A DNA stretch of 64,000 nucleotides from Flavobacterium chryseum (GCF_004362015.1 NZ_SNWW01000004.1:248001-312000); one strand, 5' to 3'. Numbered from the stretch's first letter, positions 53,100-61,485 are shown. Numbers and translations are program-made. The notes: a model not told the origin generated them from the letters alone.

Positions 53100-53107
53100 C
53101 AAAGGTA
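53100..53107 (-). promoter_or_regulatory. -7 box TACCTTTG for the small conserved gene
   Basis: Minus-strand TACCTTTG fits TAnnTTTG, about 30 bases before the start at 53,069. It is set in a short direct repeat (GAGGTACAAAGG / GAGGTGCAAAGG at about 53,078-53,107), so a second TACCTTTG-like copy is adjacent. Confidence 0.45.
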
Positions 53108-53189
53108 CAAAGTCTTTTTAGCAAGATTAAAAATTTACTGTAGAATTAACCACAAAGTGTGCTAAGATTTAATTTTACTTTACGCATAG

Positions 53190-53245
53190 AAAACACAAAG
53201 TTCGCAAAGCTAGATCAACACAAAGCTTTGCGAACTTTGTGTTTT
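53190..53245. repeat. Perfect 22-bp inverted repeat
   Basis: Arms AAAACACAAAGTTCGCAAAG onwards (53,190-53,211) and its exact reverse complement (53,224-53,245) flank a 12-base loop. A further GCAAAGC copy follows. It lies in the 287-bp gap between two divergent genes, where a terminator has no obvious role. No gene is seen in this gap. Sequences of this kind are scattered in Flavobacterium genomes. Confidence 0.75.
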
Positions 53246-53301
53246 TGCAAAGCAATACCTTTAAAAATCTTAGCGAATTATATAAAGTCAGTTCAAAATA
53301 G

Positions 53302-53309
53302 TATTTTTG
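53302..53309 (+). promoter_or_regulatory. -7 box TATTTTTG for the FAD oxidoreductase gene
   Basis: Exact TAnnTTTG match, 47 bases before the ATG at 53,357. Confidence 0.45.
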
Positions 53310-53356
53310 CATCTTCTTTTCATAGATAGAAAAGCTAATAGAATAAATAAGATACA

Positions 53357-54916
53357 ATGCCAAAAGAACTTTTACTTCAGGTAACTCCGGAAATAGCTGC
53401 AAACGAATTGTTGCTGAAAGACTATTTGTCTAAACAAATAAAAGTTTCTCCAAAAGAAATTCAACACGTTTCGATTCTAAAACGCTCAATAGATGCGCGC
53501 CAGAAAGCGATAAAAATCAACTTGAAAGTGCTTATTTATTTGCAGGGGGAACCTTTTCAGGAAACTAAAATCGAGCTACCTATATATAAAGACGTTTCAT
53601 CGGCTCAGGAAGTGATTGTTGTTGGCGCTGGCCCGGCAGGACTTTTTGCAGCATTGCAATTAATAGAATTAGGCTTAAAGCCGATTGTAATCGAACGTGG
53701 AAAAGATGTTCGCGGACGCCGACGCGACTTAAAAGCAATCAATGTTGATCATTTGGTAAACGAGGATTCTAATTATTGTTTTGGTGAAGGCGGAGCAGGA
53801 ACTTATTCTGACGGAAAATTATATACACGTTCTAAAAAGCGAGGTGATGTTACCAGAATTTTAGAACTTTTAGTTGCTTTTGGAGCTTCAGAAGATATTT
53901 TGGTTGAAGCACATCCGCACATCGGAACAAATAAACTGCCGAAAATTATCGAAGACATTCGAAACAAAATCATTGAATTTGGTGGTCATGTTTTGTTTGA
54001 TACACGAGTAACGGATATTTTAGTGAAAAATAATGAAGTCGAAGGAATTGTAACTCAAAACGGAGACAAGATTCTTGCGAATAAATTAATATTAGCGACG
54101 GGGCATTCGGCGCGTGATATTTTTGAATTATTAGATAAAAAGAAAATTTTTATTGAAGCTAAACCTTTTGCTTTGGGGGTTCGTGCCGAACATTCTCAGG
54201 AATTAATTGACAGCATTCAGTACAGTTGTGATTACCGTGGTGAACATTTACCTCCGGCACCATACTCAATTGTAAAACAAGTGAATGGTCGCGGAATGTA
54301 TTCTTTCTGTATGTGTCCAGGTGGTGTAATTGCGCCATGTGCTACAAGTCCGGGCGAAGTTGTTACAAACGGTTGGTCACCATCAAAAAGAGATCAGGCA
54401 ACTGCAAATTCAGGAATCGTGATCGAATTAAAATTGGAAGATTTTAAACCTTTCCAAAAATTTGGCGCTTTGGCCGGAATGGAATTTCAAAAAAGTATCG
54501 AACAAAAAGCGTGGCATTTGGCGGGGCAAACCCAAAAAGTTCCGGCACAACGAATGATCGATTTTACACAAAATAAAGTTTCAACAGATATTCCAAAAAC
54601 TTCGTATGTTCCTGGAACGACTTCAGTAGAAATGGGACAAGTTTTTCCCGGATTTTTATCGCAAATTTTACGTGAAGGTTTTAAGGAATTCGGAAAATCG
54701 ATGCGCGGTTACTTAACCAATGAAGCGATTTTGCATGCGCCGGAAAGCAGAACTTCATCGCCAGTCAGAATACCAAGAGATCAAATAACTTATGAGCATT
54801 TGCAAATAAAAGGTTTGTATCCGTGTGGAGAAGGAGCAGGGTATGCAGGCGGAATTATTTCTGCAGCGATTGACGGCGAAAAATGTGCTTTAATGATTGC
54901 TGAAACTTTAAAATAA
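53357..54916 (+). CDS. NAD(P)/FAD-dependent oxidoreductase (COG2509-like)
   Basis: A 519-residue flavoprotein. About 85 N-terminal residues precede the FAD-binding motif VVGAGPAGLFAALQLIELG (residues 93-111), then VIERGKDVRGRRRD, CFGEGGAGTYSDGKLYTR, a second nucleotide-contact region LILATGHSARDIFELL, and a C-terminal YPCGEGAGYAGGIISAAIDG closing the FAD site. The family is widespread and often annotated as dehydrogenase or HI0933-like; its substrate is unknown. The N-terminal extension is common in this group. It is nine bases upstream of the next gene. Confidence 0.88.
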   Translation: MPKELLLQVTPEIAANELLLKDYLSKQIKVSPKEIQHVSILKRSIDARQKAIKINLKVLIYLQGEPFQETKIELPIYKDVSSAQEVIVVGAGPAGLFAALQLIELGLKPIVIERGKDVRGRRRDLKAINVDHLVNEDSNYCFGEGGAGTYSDGKLYTRSKKRGDVTRILELLVAFGASEDILVEAHPHIGTNKLPKIIEDIRNKIIEFGGHVLFDTRVTDILVKNNEVEGIVTQNGDKILANKLILATGHSARDIFELLDKKKIFIEAKPFALGVRAEHSQELIDSIQYSCDYRGEHLPPAPYSIVKQVNGRGMYSFCMCPGGVIAPCATSPGEVVTNGWSPSKRDQATANSGIVIELKLEDFKPFQKFGALAGMEFQKSIEQKAWHLAGQTQKVPAQRMIDFTQNKVSTDIPKTSYVPGTTSVEMGQVFPGFLSQILREGFKEFGKSMRGYLTNEAILHAPESRTSSPVRIPRDQITYEHLQIKGLYPCGEGAGYAGGIISAAIDGEKCALMIAETLK

Positions 54917-54925
54917 TATATCAGT

Positions 54926-56017
54926 ATGAAAGATTTCTTTTCTAATTTATTTGGTCGAAATAACGACCCAAAATCAATTGTATCTTTTGATGTTATTGAT
55001 GCTATTTACACTTATTTATACAATGAGGAAAATAGATTTGAATTTAAAATGAAAGGAATTCACGATAAGGTTTCTGTGAGTTTATACTCTTTTCCAACTT
55101 CGTTTGATTATGAAGAAGCGCAAAATGAAATTAAAAAAGCAGGTTTTAAAAATGCCTACGAAGTTTTGAATGAATTGTATAAAAAGATTAACATAGGACC
55201 TGTTTCCCAAGAGCAAATGCTTGAAGAATTAGAATACGATTATATACACATTCAGTTTTATACGGTGCCAACTCCGGAAATGAAAAAGTACCTAAAACAC
55301 GTTTTGCACAATTTCGTCATATTTTTTTGTTGTACAAATAGTTTAGAAACTAATGATTTTAGAATTTTGTACAACCATAATTTTTTTATGGATTATACAA
55401 AAGCAATTTTAGATACAGAATATATTGATATCAATAATCCTAAAAATGAGATTCAAACAATTGGATTTAAGGAATTTGAAAAAGTTTTGCAGGGTATTTG
55501 CCAATATTTAAAAATAGAATTACCTCAAGGTATTCCATTGCCATCGCTAGAGGGTTTGCTGCCTGAGGATATTGAAGTTACGCAGGGAACTTTCGAAGAA
55601 TTCATTAATTTGGTTTCAAGAGGTAATGTAGAGGAAAAATTGGTTCAGAAACAATCAAAAAAGCTTTTGAAGAATTTTAAAAAAGAAGCAAAAGAATATC
55701 ATGAGATAGTTCAGGGTCAGTGGGATTTTTTTGAAAGTATCGATTGCTGGAACAGTGACTGGAAGTTTGATCCAGAAGATGCCGAATATTTCATTTCAGA
55801 AATGATTGGCGAAGAGCTAAATTTTGCATATCCGGAAGAAACGTATAGTCATGATTTGTTTCCGTACATTCAATCGGCTTTAGAAAAAAGAGGTCTGGAA
55901 TTAATGACTTACGATACCCACGGAGATAATTATTTGTTTTTTGTGGCAAATAAAAAAGATGTTGCAAGAATATTAGAATTATCTGAATTGACAAAGATTG
56001 AAATTAATCAGTTGTAA
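54926..56017 (+). CDS. Uncharacterised 363-residue protein
   Basis: I do not recognise a family. The protein is soluble-looking, with no signal peptide or membrane segment, and acidic, with repeated aromatic/acidic stretches (FDYEEAQNEIKKAG, YDYIHIQFYTVPTPEMKKYL, QWDFFESIDCWNSDWKFDPEDAEYF). A lysine-rich helical stretch (VQKQSKKLLKNFKKEAKEYH) lies near residue 245 and probably links two domains. It follows the FAD oxidoreductase gene by nine bases, so it is likely in the same operon, but nothing in the sequence links their functions. Confidence 0.75.
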   Translation: MKDFFSNLFGRNNDPKSIVSFDVIDAIYTYLYNEENRFEFKMKGIHDKVSVSLYSFPTSFDYEEAQNEIKKAGFKNAYEVLNELYKKINIGPVSQEQMLEELEYDYIHIQFYTVPTPEMKKYLKHVLHNFVIFFCCTNSLETNDFRILYNHNFFMDYTKAILDTEYIDINNPKNEIQTIGFKEFEKVLQGICQYLKIELPQGIPLPSLEGLLPEDIEVTQGTFEEFINLVSRGNVEEKLVQKQSKKLLKNFKKEAKEYHEIVQGQWDFFESIDCWNSDWKFDPEDAEYFISEMIGEELNFAYPEETYSHDLFPYIQSALEKRGLELMTYDTHGDNYLFFVANKKDVARILELSELTKIEINQL

Positions 56018-56044
56018 AATTAATAATTTTTTGTCTCCACTTTG

Positions 56045-56150
56045 TTTGTCATCCCGAGGAACGAGGGATCTCCGCAAGAAACTCCATAATTAAAATTGCC
56101 AATCTTTGTAGAGCTACTTGTGGAGATCCCTCGTTCCTCGGGATGACAAA
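56045..56150. repeat. Near-perfect 34-bp inverted repeat between convergent genes
   Basis: Left arm 56,045-56,078 (TTTGTCATCCCGAGGAACGA, then GGGATCTCCGCAAG) and right arm 56,117-56,150 are reverse complements with a single G/A difference that becomes a G-U pair in RNA. The 38-base loop is unrelated AT-rich sequence. The arm is GC-rich compared with its surroundings. It lies between two convergent genes and may serve both as terminator. The core CATCCCGAGGAACGAGGGAT resembles a dispersed repeat I associate with Bacteroidota genomes. Confidence 0.85.
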
Positions 56151-56196
56151 AAGTACGTAATAAGTAGTGAAAGTATTTGGAAAAATGCTTTAAAAC

Positions 56197-57156
56197 TTAC
56201 GGAATCAAAATTATTTTCCCTGTACTTTTTCGGCTTTCAAGAAAATCATGCGCCAATTTTCCTTCTGATAATTTGAAAGAAGTGGGTTCTGAAAGTTTAA
56301 TTTTCCCTTCGATAATCCAATTAAATAGTTGATTGGCTCTTTTAATTCTTTCTTCTTTAGAATTTAAATAACTCCATAAATCGCCGCCGGTTAACGTTTT
56401 AGAACCGTCCATCAGCATTCTTGGGTCTACAAATTCAGGATCGCCACCCGCCATTCCGAAGAAAACGACCTGACCGCATTCTTTGGTAACTTCAAAACTT
56501 TCTTTTAATGTACTTCCGATACTGTCGTAAACAACATCAACGCCTTTTGGAAGTATTTTAAAAATGTCCGATTTCCAATCTTCATTATATAAAAACACAT
56601 GATCTGCGCCTTGTTCGTAGGCAACTTTTGCTTTGTCTGGAGATGAGGTCAAACCAATAACATTTGCACCTAAAAGTTTACTGATTTGAGTCAAAATCTG
56701 ACCAACTCCGCCAGCAACTGCGTGAATTAAAACGGTTTCTCCTTTTTGGGTTTTATGACTGTCGGTTGCTAAATAATGCGCTGTTAAACCTTGTAGCAAT
56801 ATTGAAGCTGCGGTTTCAAACGAAACGGCTTCCGGCAACGGTAAAACATGATTTACATTTACCGCAACCAATTCTGCATTGGCGAATGGAACATCGGCGA
56901 AAGCCACGCGATCTCCAACTTTATATTCGGGATGATTGTTGTTCTCAACTACAATTCCTGCGCCTTCATAACCGGCAATAAACGGTGGATTTCCTTTTAA
57001 ATGATAATTTCCTTTTCGTCTGTAAACATCGGCAAAATTTAATCCGATAGCTTTCATTTCGACTAAAATTTCATCGCTTTTTAATTCCGGATTTGGAATT
57101 TCTTTATATTCTAAAACATCAGAATCTCCAAAAGTACAGAAGGTAAGTGCTTTCAT
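56197..57156 (-). CDS. Zinc-binding-dehydrogenase-like quinone oxidoreductase
   Basis: A 319-residue MDR-superfamily enzyme of the NADPH:quinone reductase (QOR) group. It has the catalytic-domain start MKALTFCTFGDSDVLEYKEI, GLNFADVYRRKGNYH, PFIAGYEGAGIV, the NADPH motif HAVAGGVGQILTQISKLLGA and VYDSIG. It has no zinc-ligand cysteines, as in QOR. It probably reduces quinones or enones with NADPH in the cytoplasm. It is convergent with the unknown protein gene across a large hairpin. Confidence 0.92.
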   Translation of the reverse strand: MKALTFCTFGDSDVLEYKEIPNPELKSDEILVEMKAIGLNFADVYRRKGNYHLKGNPPFIAGYEGAGIVVENNNHPEYKVGDRVAFADVPFANAELVAVNVNHVLPLPEAVSFETAASILLQGLTAHYLATDSHKTQKGETVLIHAVAGGVGQILTQISKLLGANVIGLTSSPDKAKVAYEQGADHVFLYNEDWKSDIFKILPKGVDVVYDSIGSTLKESFEVTKECGQVVFFGMAGGDPEFVDPRMLMDGSKTLTGGDLWSYLNSKEERIKRANQLFNWIIEGKIKLSEPTSFKLSEGKLAHDFLESRKSTGKIILIP

Positions 57157-57232
57157 TTTATATTATTTTAGGAATACAAAGTACGGTAAAATTCAGGTTA
57201 CGTTTTAAACTCTTGTTTTAAATGTGAACAAA

Positions 57233-57262
57233 AAAACCTCGCTTCAAATGAAACGAGGTTTT
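57233..57262 (-). terminator. Terminator of the aminopeptidase P gene
   Basis: AAAACCTCG (57,233-57,241) pairs with CGAGGTTTT (57,254-57,262) around a 12-base loop. Read on the minus strand it is followed by a T run, so it ends transcription from 57,320-58,720 before the next minus-strand gene. Confidence 0.8.
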
Positions 57263-57271
57263 GGTTTTTTC

Positions 57272-57310
57272 GCCACGAATTAATTAGTGTAAATTTGTGA
57301 AATTCGTGGC
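57272..57310. repeat. Inverted repeat GCCACGAATT / AATTCGTGGC
   Basis: Ten-base perfect arms at 57,272-57,281 and 57,301-57,310 flank a 19-base loop with an AATTAGTG/TTTGTGAAATT-type internal half-match. It lies next to the terminator downstream of aminopeptidase P and ends ten bases before its stop. The CCACGAATT core is a familiar flavobacterial spacer motif. Confidence 0.7.
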
Positions 57311-57319
57311 CAATATCAA

Positions 57320-58720
57320 TTATATTTTAGGAAATTTCATTTCGTTGAAAGTGCTTTTTTGCGCAGCTAATTTTTCGATTTCATCCCATTTTCTAGGAGA
57401 TTCCGCCGATAGATTTTCGTATGAATCTTTTTTGATGAGAATATCATCTTCGATACGAACACCAATATTCCACCATTTTTTATCGCATTTGCTGTTTGCC
57501 GGAATATAAATTCCAGGTTCAACAGTAAGTATCATGTTTTCTTTTAAGTTGCCCATATAATTTCCTTTATCATGAACATCTAAACCAAGAAAATGCGAAC
57601 AGCCATGTGGATAATAGATTTTAACATCATTAGGATCAGTGATAATTCCTAATTTAATTAATCCGGAAGCAATAACTTCTTTCGATTTTTTAGTTAAATC
57701 CTGAATAGGCGTTCCTTCTTTACAGATTTTAAAAACTTCTTCCTGCGCATCAAAAACCAATTGATAGATTATTTTTTGCTCAGCTGTAAATTTTCCGTTT
57801 GCAGGAATTGTTCTGGTAACATCGGCAGAGTAACCGTGATACTCAGAACCAACATCCATCAATAATAACTGATTGTCAATTTTGGTGCTGTTGTTTTCTC
57901 CATAATGCAAAATACATCCGTTAGCTCCGGCTCCAACAATTGGCGGATAACCTTCGTCTTCAGCGCCATATCTTCTGTGAATATATGCATGAATTCCGTC
58001 AGCTTCGTTTTCGCTCATATCTGGTCCAACGGCTTTCATTACTTCGTTGTGAGCAATACAGGAAAGTTTAACCGTTTTACGCATCAAAACCATTTCTTCA
58101 GGCGTTTTGATTTCTCTCAATGAGTTTGTAATCGTTCTGAAAAGTTCTAAAGAAGCTTCATTTTCTGTTGCTATTCCGGCTTTCGTTTTAAAACTTTCCA
58201 GCAAACCAAAAAGATCAAAACCACTTTTATTAGTACTAATATCAGTCGGAATTTTATCGTAAATTATTTTGTCGAATTTTTTAAAATCGATAGCGAAATC
58301 CTTGAAATCCTTTCCGTTATGAACCGTCGAAATTCCCAATTTAGATTTTGTTCCGTCAATTCCCAAACGTCTTCCGGTCCACATTTCGCGACTTGCATTT
58401 TTTTCTCTGACAAAAAATAATTCTGTTTCGCCATTTGCCTGAGCTTCTTTAAAAATAAATAAAACAGCATCAGGTTCTTTGTATCCTGTTAGGTAATATA
58501 GGTCAGGATTTGCGTGATAGTTGTAATTAATATCTTTAGAAAAAACTCTTTCCGGATAGGAGAAAACTACCGCTACAGAATTAGCAGGCATTAATGCTCT
58601 GAAAGCTTCACGGCGTCCTTTATGGAATTCCTTTGATAAATAATCGCTTGGCAGGTTTTCTTGTGAATAAATTGGAAGAATAGTAATTAAGAAGGCAAAC
58701 AATAAAAGAAATTGCTTCAT
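57320..58720 (-). CDS. Exported Xaa-Pro aminopeptidase (aminopeptidase P family)
   Basis: A 466-residue M24 metallopeptidase with a signal peptide (LLLFAFLITILPIYS). The aminopeptidase P N-terminal domain (residues 25-170, with NPDLYYLTGYKEPDAVLF) precedes the pita-bread fold. The metal ligands are visible: two Asp in MDVGSEYHGYSADVTRT, His in YPHGCSHFLGLDVHD, Glu in LTVEPGIYI and Glu in VRIEDDIL. It removes N-terminal residues from peptides with proline at position 2, here probably in the periplasm. Confidence 0.93.
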   Translation of the reverse strand: MKQFLLLFAFLITILPIYSQENLPSDYLSKEFHKGRREAFRALMPANSVAVVFSYPERVFSKDINYNYHANPDLYYLTGYKEPDAVLFIFKEAQANGETELFFVREKNASREMWTGRRLGIDGTKSKLGISTVHNGKDFKDFAIDFKKFDKIIYDKIPTDISTNKSGFDLFGLLESFKTKAGIATENEASLELFRTITNSLREIKTPEEMVLMRKTVKLSCIAHNEVMKAVGPDMSENEADGIHAYIHRRYGAEDEGYPPIVGAGANGCILHYGENNSTKIDNQLLLMDVGSEYHGYSADVTRTIPANGKFTAEQKIIYQLVFDAQEEVFKICKEGTPIQDLTKKSKEVIASGLIKLGIITDPNDVKIYYPHGCSHFLGLDVHDKGNYMGNLKENMILTVEPGIYIPANSKCDKKWWNIGVRIEDDILIKKDSYENLSAESPRKWDEIEKLAAQKSTFNEMKFPKI

Positions 58721-58983
58721 TTTTGTGGTTTTTTATTGATTATTTTAGTTTTTTGATCGTTGCAAATTACAAAAAATACAATTGCATAATGGAATTTTGA
58801 TCTTGTATTAATATTGTTTTTTAAGAAAAACACGTAACTTAGAGATGAAAATATTTCAACTTAATGGTTAAACTTTTTCTATTTAAAACTTGAAACTGGG
58901 CATGAATATTGAGAAAGGAATGTTAGAGACTAATATTAATCTTCAAAAACAAACAAATTATTTTAATTCAAAACAAACACATT

Positions 58984-59418
58984 ATGAAAAAACATACCAT
59001 TGCAATCCTTTCGGTTTTAACTGTATTACTTACTTCATGCATGGCATCAAAAGAAACCAAAAGTGCGGCCAGTATTTATGATACAACTTGGGAATTAGAA
59101 TATATTTCAGGACCAAGAATTGCTTTTGAAGGATTGTATCCAAATAAAAAACCACAAATTACTTTTGATCAGAAAGAAAAAAATGTTTTTGGTAATAACG
59201 GATGTAATGGCTACAGCGCGCCATTTACTTTAAATGGAAATTCTTTGACTTTTGGAGAGCCTGGACCAAGTACAATGATGTTTTGTGATGGTGGAGGAGA
59301 AGCACAATTTTTGCAGCAGATGAAAAAAATCACAAGTTATTCTATTGATAAAGACGGAAAACTAAATCTAATTCAAGGCGATGTGCCAATGATGAGATTT
59401 AAAAAAGTTGCTAAATAA
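58984..59418 (+). CDS. META-domain (HslJ-like) lipoprotein
   Basis: A 144-residue protein with a lipoprotein signal (LSVLTVLLTSC, lipid-modified Cys at 19) and one META domain: YDTTWELEYISGPR, PQITFDQKEKNVFGNNGCNG, the ending FLQQMKKITSYSIDKDGKLN. Such proteins sit in the cell envelope and have been linked to heat-shock or novobiocin tolerance in E. coli (HslJ); function here is unknown. It is convergent with msrA across a strong hairpin. Confidence 0.87.
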   Translation: MKKHTIAILSVLTVLLTSCMASKETKSAASIYDTTWELEYISGPRIAFEGLYPNKKPQITFDQKEKNVFGNNGCNGYSAPFTLNGNSLTFGEPGPSTMMFCDGGGEAQFLQQMKKITSYSIDKDGKLNLIQGDVPMMRFKKVAK

Positions 59419-59443
59419 GTTTAGTCAAAATCTATTTTAAAAG

Positions 59444-59479
59444 AAAAGAGGGAAATGATTTAGTTCATTTCCCTCTTTT
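59444..59479. terminator. Bidirectional terminator between the META gene and msrA
   Basis: A 15-bp stem (AAAAGAGGGAAATGA at 59,444-59,458 with TCATTTCCCTCTTTT at 59,465-59,479) has a six-base loop. A runs on the left and T runs on the right let it work for both convergent genes. Confidence 0.85.
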
Positions 59480-59491
59480 TTTATTGTTGCT

Positions 59492-60100
59492 TTATTTCTT
59501 TTTGAGTTTGCTTTTAAAAACTTTTTCGAATTTTTCTATTTTTGGCTGAATCACCATTTTGCAATACGGCTGACTTTTGTTGTTTGCATAATAGTTTTGA
59601 TGATAATCTTCGGCTTTATAAAATTTTGTAAAAGGCTCGACTTTAGTCACAATTGGGCTGTCGTAAACTTTTGCTTTATTAAGTTCTGCAATAATGCTTT
59701 GAGCAGCTTTTTTTTGCTCTTCATTTTTATAGAAAATAACAGAGCGATATTGTGTTCCAACATCTGCGCCTTGTCTGTTTAAAGTTGTAGGATCGTGAAC
59801 GGTAAAGAAAACCTGAAAAATTTCATTAATATCTGTTACTGTTTTATCATACGTAATCTGAACTACTTCGGCGTGACCTGTTGTTCCTGTGCAAACTTCC
59901 TCATAAGTAGGATTTGCAACTTTTCCTCCCGAAAATCCTGAGACAACAGATTTTACTCCGTTCAAATTTTCGTAAACAGCTTCAACGCACCAATAGCATC
60001 CTCCGCCAACTGTAATGGTTTCAAGATTTGAAGTTTTTTTTGCCTGTGCAAATCCGTTTAGCGATAATGCAAAAAGGCAAATAGCAAGTATATTTTTCAT
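59492..60100 (-). CDS. msrA: Peptide-methionine (S)-S-oxide reductase, exported
   Basis: A 202-residue MsrA. It has a signal peptide (ILAICLFALSLNGFAQA), then the catalytic GGGCYWCVEAVYENL and SGGKVANPTYEEVCTGTTGH, followed by RQGADVGTQYRSVIFY, EDYHQNYYANN and a C-terminal lysine-rich tail. It repairs methionine-S-sulfoxide in envelope proteins. I place the start at 60,100 because MKNILAI begins the signal peptide; an ATG 13 codons earlier lies inside msrB. It is seven bases after the msrB stop, so the two are co-transcribed. Confidence 0.92.
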   Translation of the reverse strand: MKNILAICLFALSLNGFAQAKKTSNLETITVGGGCYWCVEAVYENLNGVKSVVSGFSGGKVANPTYEEVCTGTTGHAEVVQITYDKTVTDINEIFQVFFTVHDPTTLNRQGADVGTQYRSVIFYKNEEQKKAAQSIIAELNKAKVYDSPIVTKVEPFTKFYKAEDYHQNYYANNKSQPYCKMVIQPKIEKFEKVFKSKLKKK

Positions 60101-60107
60101 AGTTATA

Positions 60108-60671
60108 TTATTTGTTATCAGGAATAAAATCAAGAGCAATCGAGTTCATGCAATAGCGTTTTCCGGTTGGTTCCGGGCCGTCGTCAAATAAGTGGCCTAA
60201 ATGTCCGCCGCAACGACCGCAAAGTGCTTCAATTCTTTCCATTCCCAGTGAATTATCGCTTTTATAGATCACACTTTTTTTGTTGTCTTGTTCAAAGAAA
60301 CTCGGCCATCCGCAGCTGCTTGCAAATTTTGCACCGGATCTAAAAAGTTTATTTCCGCATGAAGCGCAGTAATAAGTTCCTTTTTCATCGGTATTCCAAT
60401 ATTTTCCTGTAAAAGGTCTTTCGGTATCTGCTTGGCGCATAACGGCATAAACATCGTCTGATAATACTTTCTTCCACTCAGCATCGCTTACGTTTAGTTT
60501 TGTGGTATCGGTATTAGAATAATATGGATTTCCGGGTTTACTGATTTTGTTTTCCATTACAACAGTTTTTGTGTTTTGTTTTTTTGAAGATTGTCCGCAA
60601 GCTTGAAAAATAAAAAGCGGAATTAGAAAGCAAAGGCTGAAAAATTGGGATTTTGTGTTCATAATTTTCAT
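60108..60671 (-). CDS. msrB: Peptide-methionine (R)-S-oxide reductase lipoprotein
   Basis: A 187-residue MsrB. A lipoprotein signal (FLIPLFIFQAC) is followed by a linker and the MsrB domain: YAVMRQADTERPFTGKYWN, zinc CxxC pairs in YYCASCGN and ALCGRCGG, WPSFFE, LGHLFDDGPEPTGKRYCMNS with the catalytic Cys. It repairs methionine-R-sulfoxide at the cell envelope. An ATG three codons in (60,662) is an equally good start. Together with msrA it forms a complete exported repair pair. Confidence 0.92.
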   Translation of the reverse strand: MKIMNTKSQFFSLCFLIPLFIFQACGQSSKKQNTKTVVMENKISKPGNPYYSNTDTTKLNVSDAEWKKVLSDDVYAVMRQADTERPFTGKYWNTDEKGTYYCASCGNKLFRSGAKFASSCGWPSFFEQDNKKSVIYKSDNSLGMERIEALCGRCGGHLGHLFDDGPEPTGKRYCMNSIALDFIPDNK

Positions 60672-60691
60672 GAGGCTTATTTTTGGATTTT

Positions 60692-60699
60692 CAAAGATA
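60692..60699 (-). promoter_or_regulatory. -7 box TATCTTTG for msrB-msrA
   Basis: Minus-strand TATCTTTG matches TAnnTTTG, 20 bases before the msrB start. This box and the idi box at 60,933 lie in the same 286-bp divergent gap, which otherwise holds no gene I can support. Confidence 0.5.
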
Positions 60700-60932
60700 C
60701 GACGAGAGTCTGTCTAGAAATGTCGGCTACTTTACAATTGAGTTTTTTTTAAGTATGATTTAACTTTTCTTATTTACGTTAAATAAACAGCTTTAGTTTT
60801 TAAGCCTTATTTTAAAAGGATTTTAATTAATTTTTCTAAAGTATAACTCTCAATATTAATGCCTTACGAAGATGTTGTCTCGTTAAACTTTTCACAATCT
60901 TTTCTGAGATTTTCAAGCCATTACTTTTTTCG

Positions 60933-60940
60933 TATTTTTG
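60933..60940 (+). promoter_or_regulatory. -7 box TATTTTTG for idi
   Basis: Exact TAnnTTTG match, 17 bases before the chosen idi start at 60,958. It lies within the longer open frame that begins at 60,859, and so supports the shorter start. Confidence 0.5.
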
Positions 60941-60957
60941 TTTGTTCAAAATGCCCT

Positions 60958-61485
60958 ATGATAGAAGAAAGCGTAATATTAGTCAATCAAAATGATGAGC
61001 AAATTGGCTTAATGCCAAAATTAGAAGCACATGAGAAAGCGGTTTTGCACCGTGCCTTTTCGGTTTTTATTTTAAATAGTAACAATGAAATCATGTTACA
61101 GCAACGTGCGCATCAAAAATATCATTCACCTTTACTCTGGACGAATACTTGTTGCAGTCATCAACGTGAAGGAGAAACAAATATTGAAGCCGGAAGCAGA
61201 AGGCTTTTTGAAGAAATGGGTTTTAAAACCGAGTTGAAAGAGCTTTTTCATTTTATATACAAAGCGCCTTTTGATAATGGTTTGACAGAACACGAACTCG
61301 ATCATGTTATGATTGGGTATTATAATGAAGATCCGGCCATCAATCCAGATGAAGTTGAGGATTGGAAATGGATGAAAATTGAAGAGATTAAAGCAGATAT
61401 TGAAAAACAGCCCGAAATTTATACAGTTTGGTTTAAAATAATTTTTGATGAATTTTATCATTATTTAGAAGACCATAAGATTTAA
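60958..61485 (+). CDS. idi: Isopentenyl-diphosphate delta-isomerase, type I
   Basis: A 175-residue Nudix-fold enzyme interconverting IPP and DMAPP for isoprenoids, including undecaprenyl carrier. The start MIEESVILVNQNDEQIG is typical; the catalytic Cys lies in LLWTNTCCSHQREGE and the Nudix-type helix is AGSRRLFEEMGF, with ELDHVMIGYYN following. An in-frame ATG 33 codons upstream is rejected: its residues (FLRFSSHYFFRIFVCSKC) are not family-like and a promoter box lies inside them. Confidence 0.92.
   Translation: MIEESVILVNQNDEQIGLMPKLEAHEKAVLHRAFSVFILNSNNEIMLQQRAHQKYHSPLLWTNTCCSHQREGETNIEAGSRRLFEEMGFKTELKELFHFIYKAPFDNGLTEHELDHVMIGYYNEDPAINPDEVEDWKWMKIEEIKADIEKQPEIYTVWFKIIFDEFYHYLEDHKI

Noticed and set aside
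53175..53402. 75-codon minus-strand frame across the 53,190 palindrome
   Set aside because: Largely encoded by the inverted repeat and overlaps the start of the FAD oxidoreductase; not protein-like.
58890..59081. Short plus-strand frame before and overlapping the META lipoprotein gene
   Set aside because: Overlaps the signal-peptide coding region in another frame; the lipoprotein reading is far better supported.
61132..61461. 109-codon minus-strand frame inside idi
   Set aside because: Mirrors the idi coding sequence and has no independent support.
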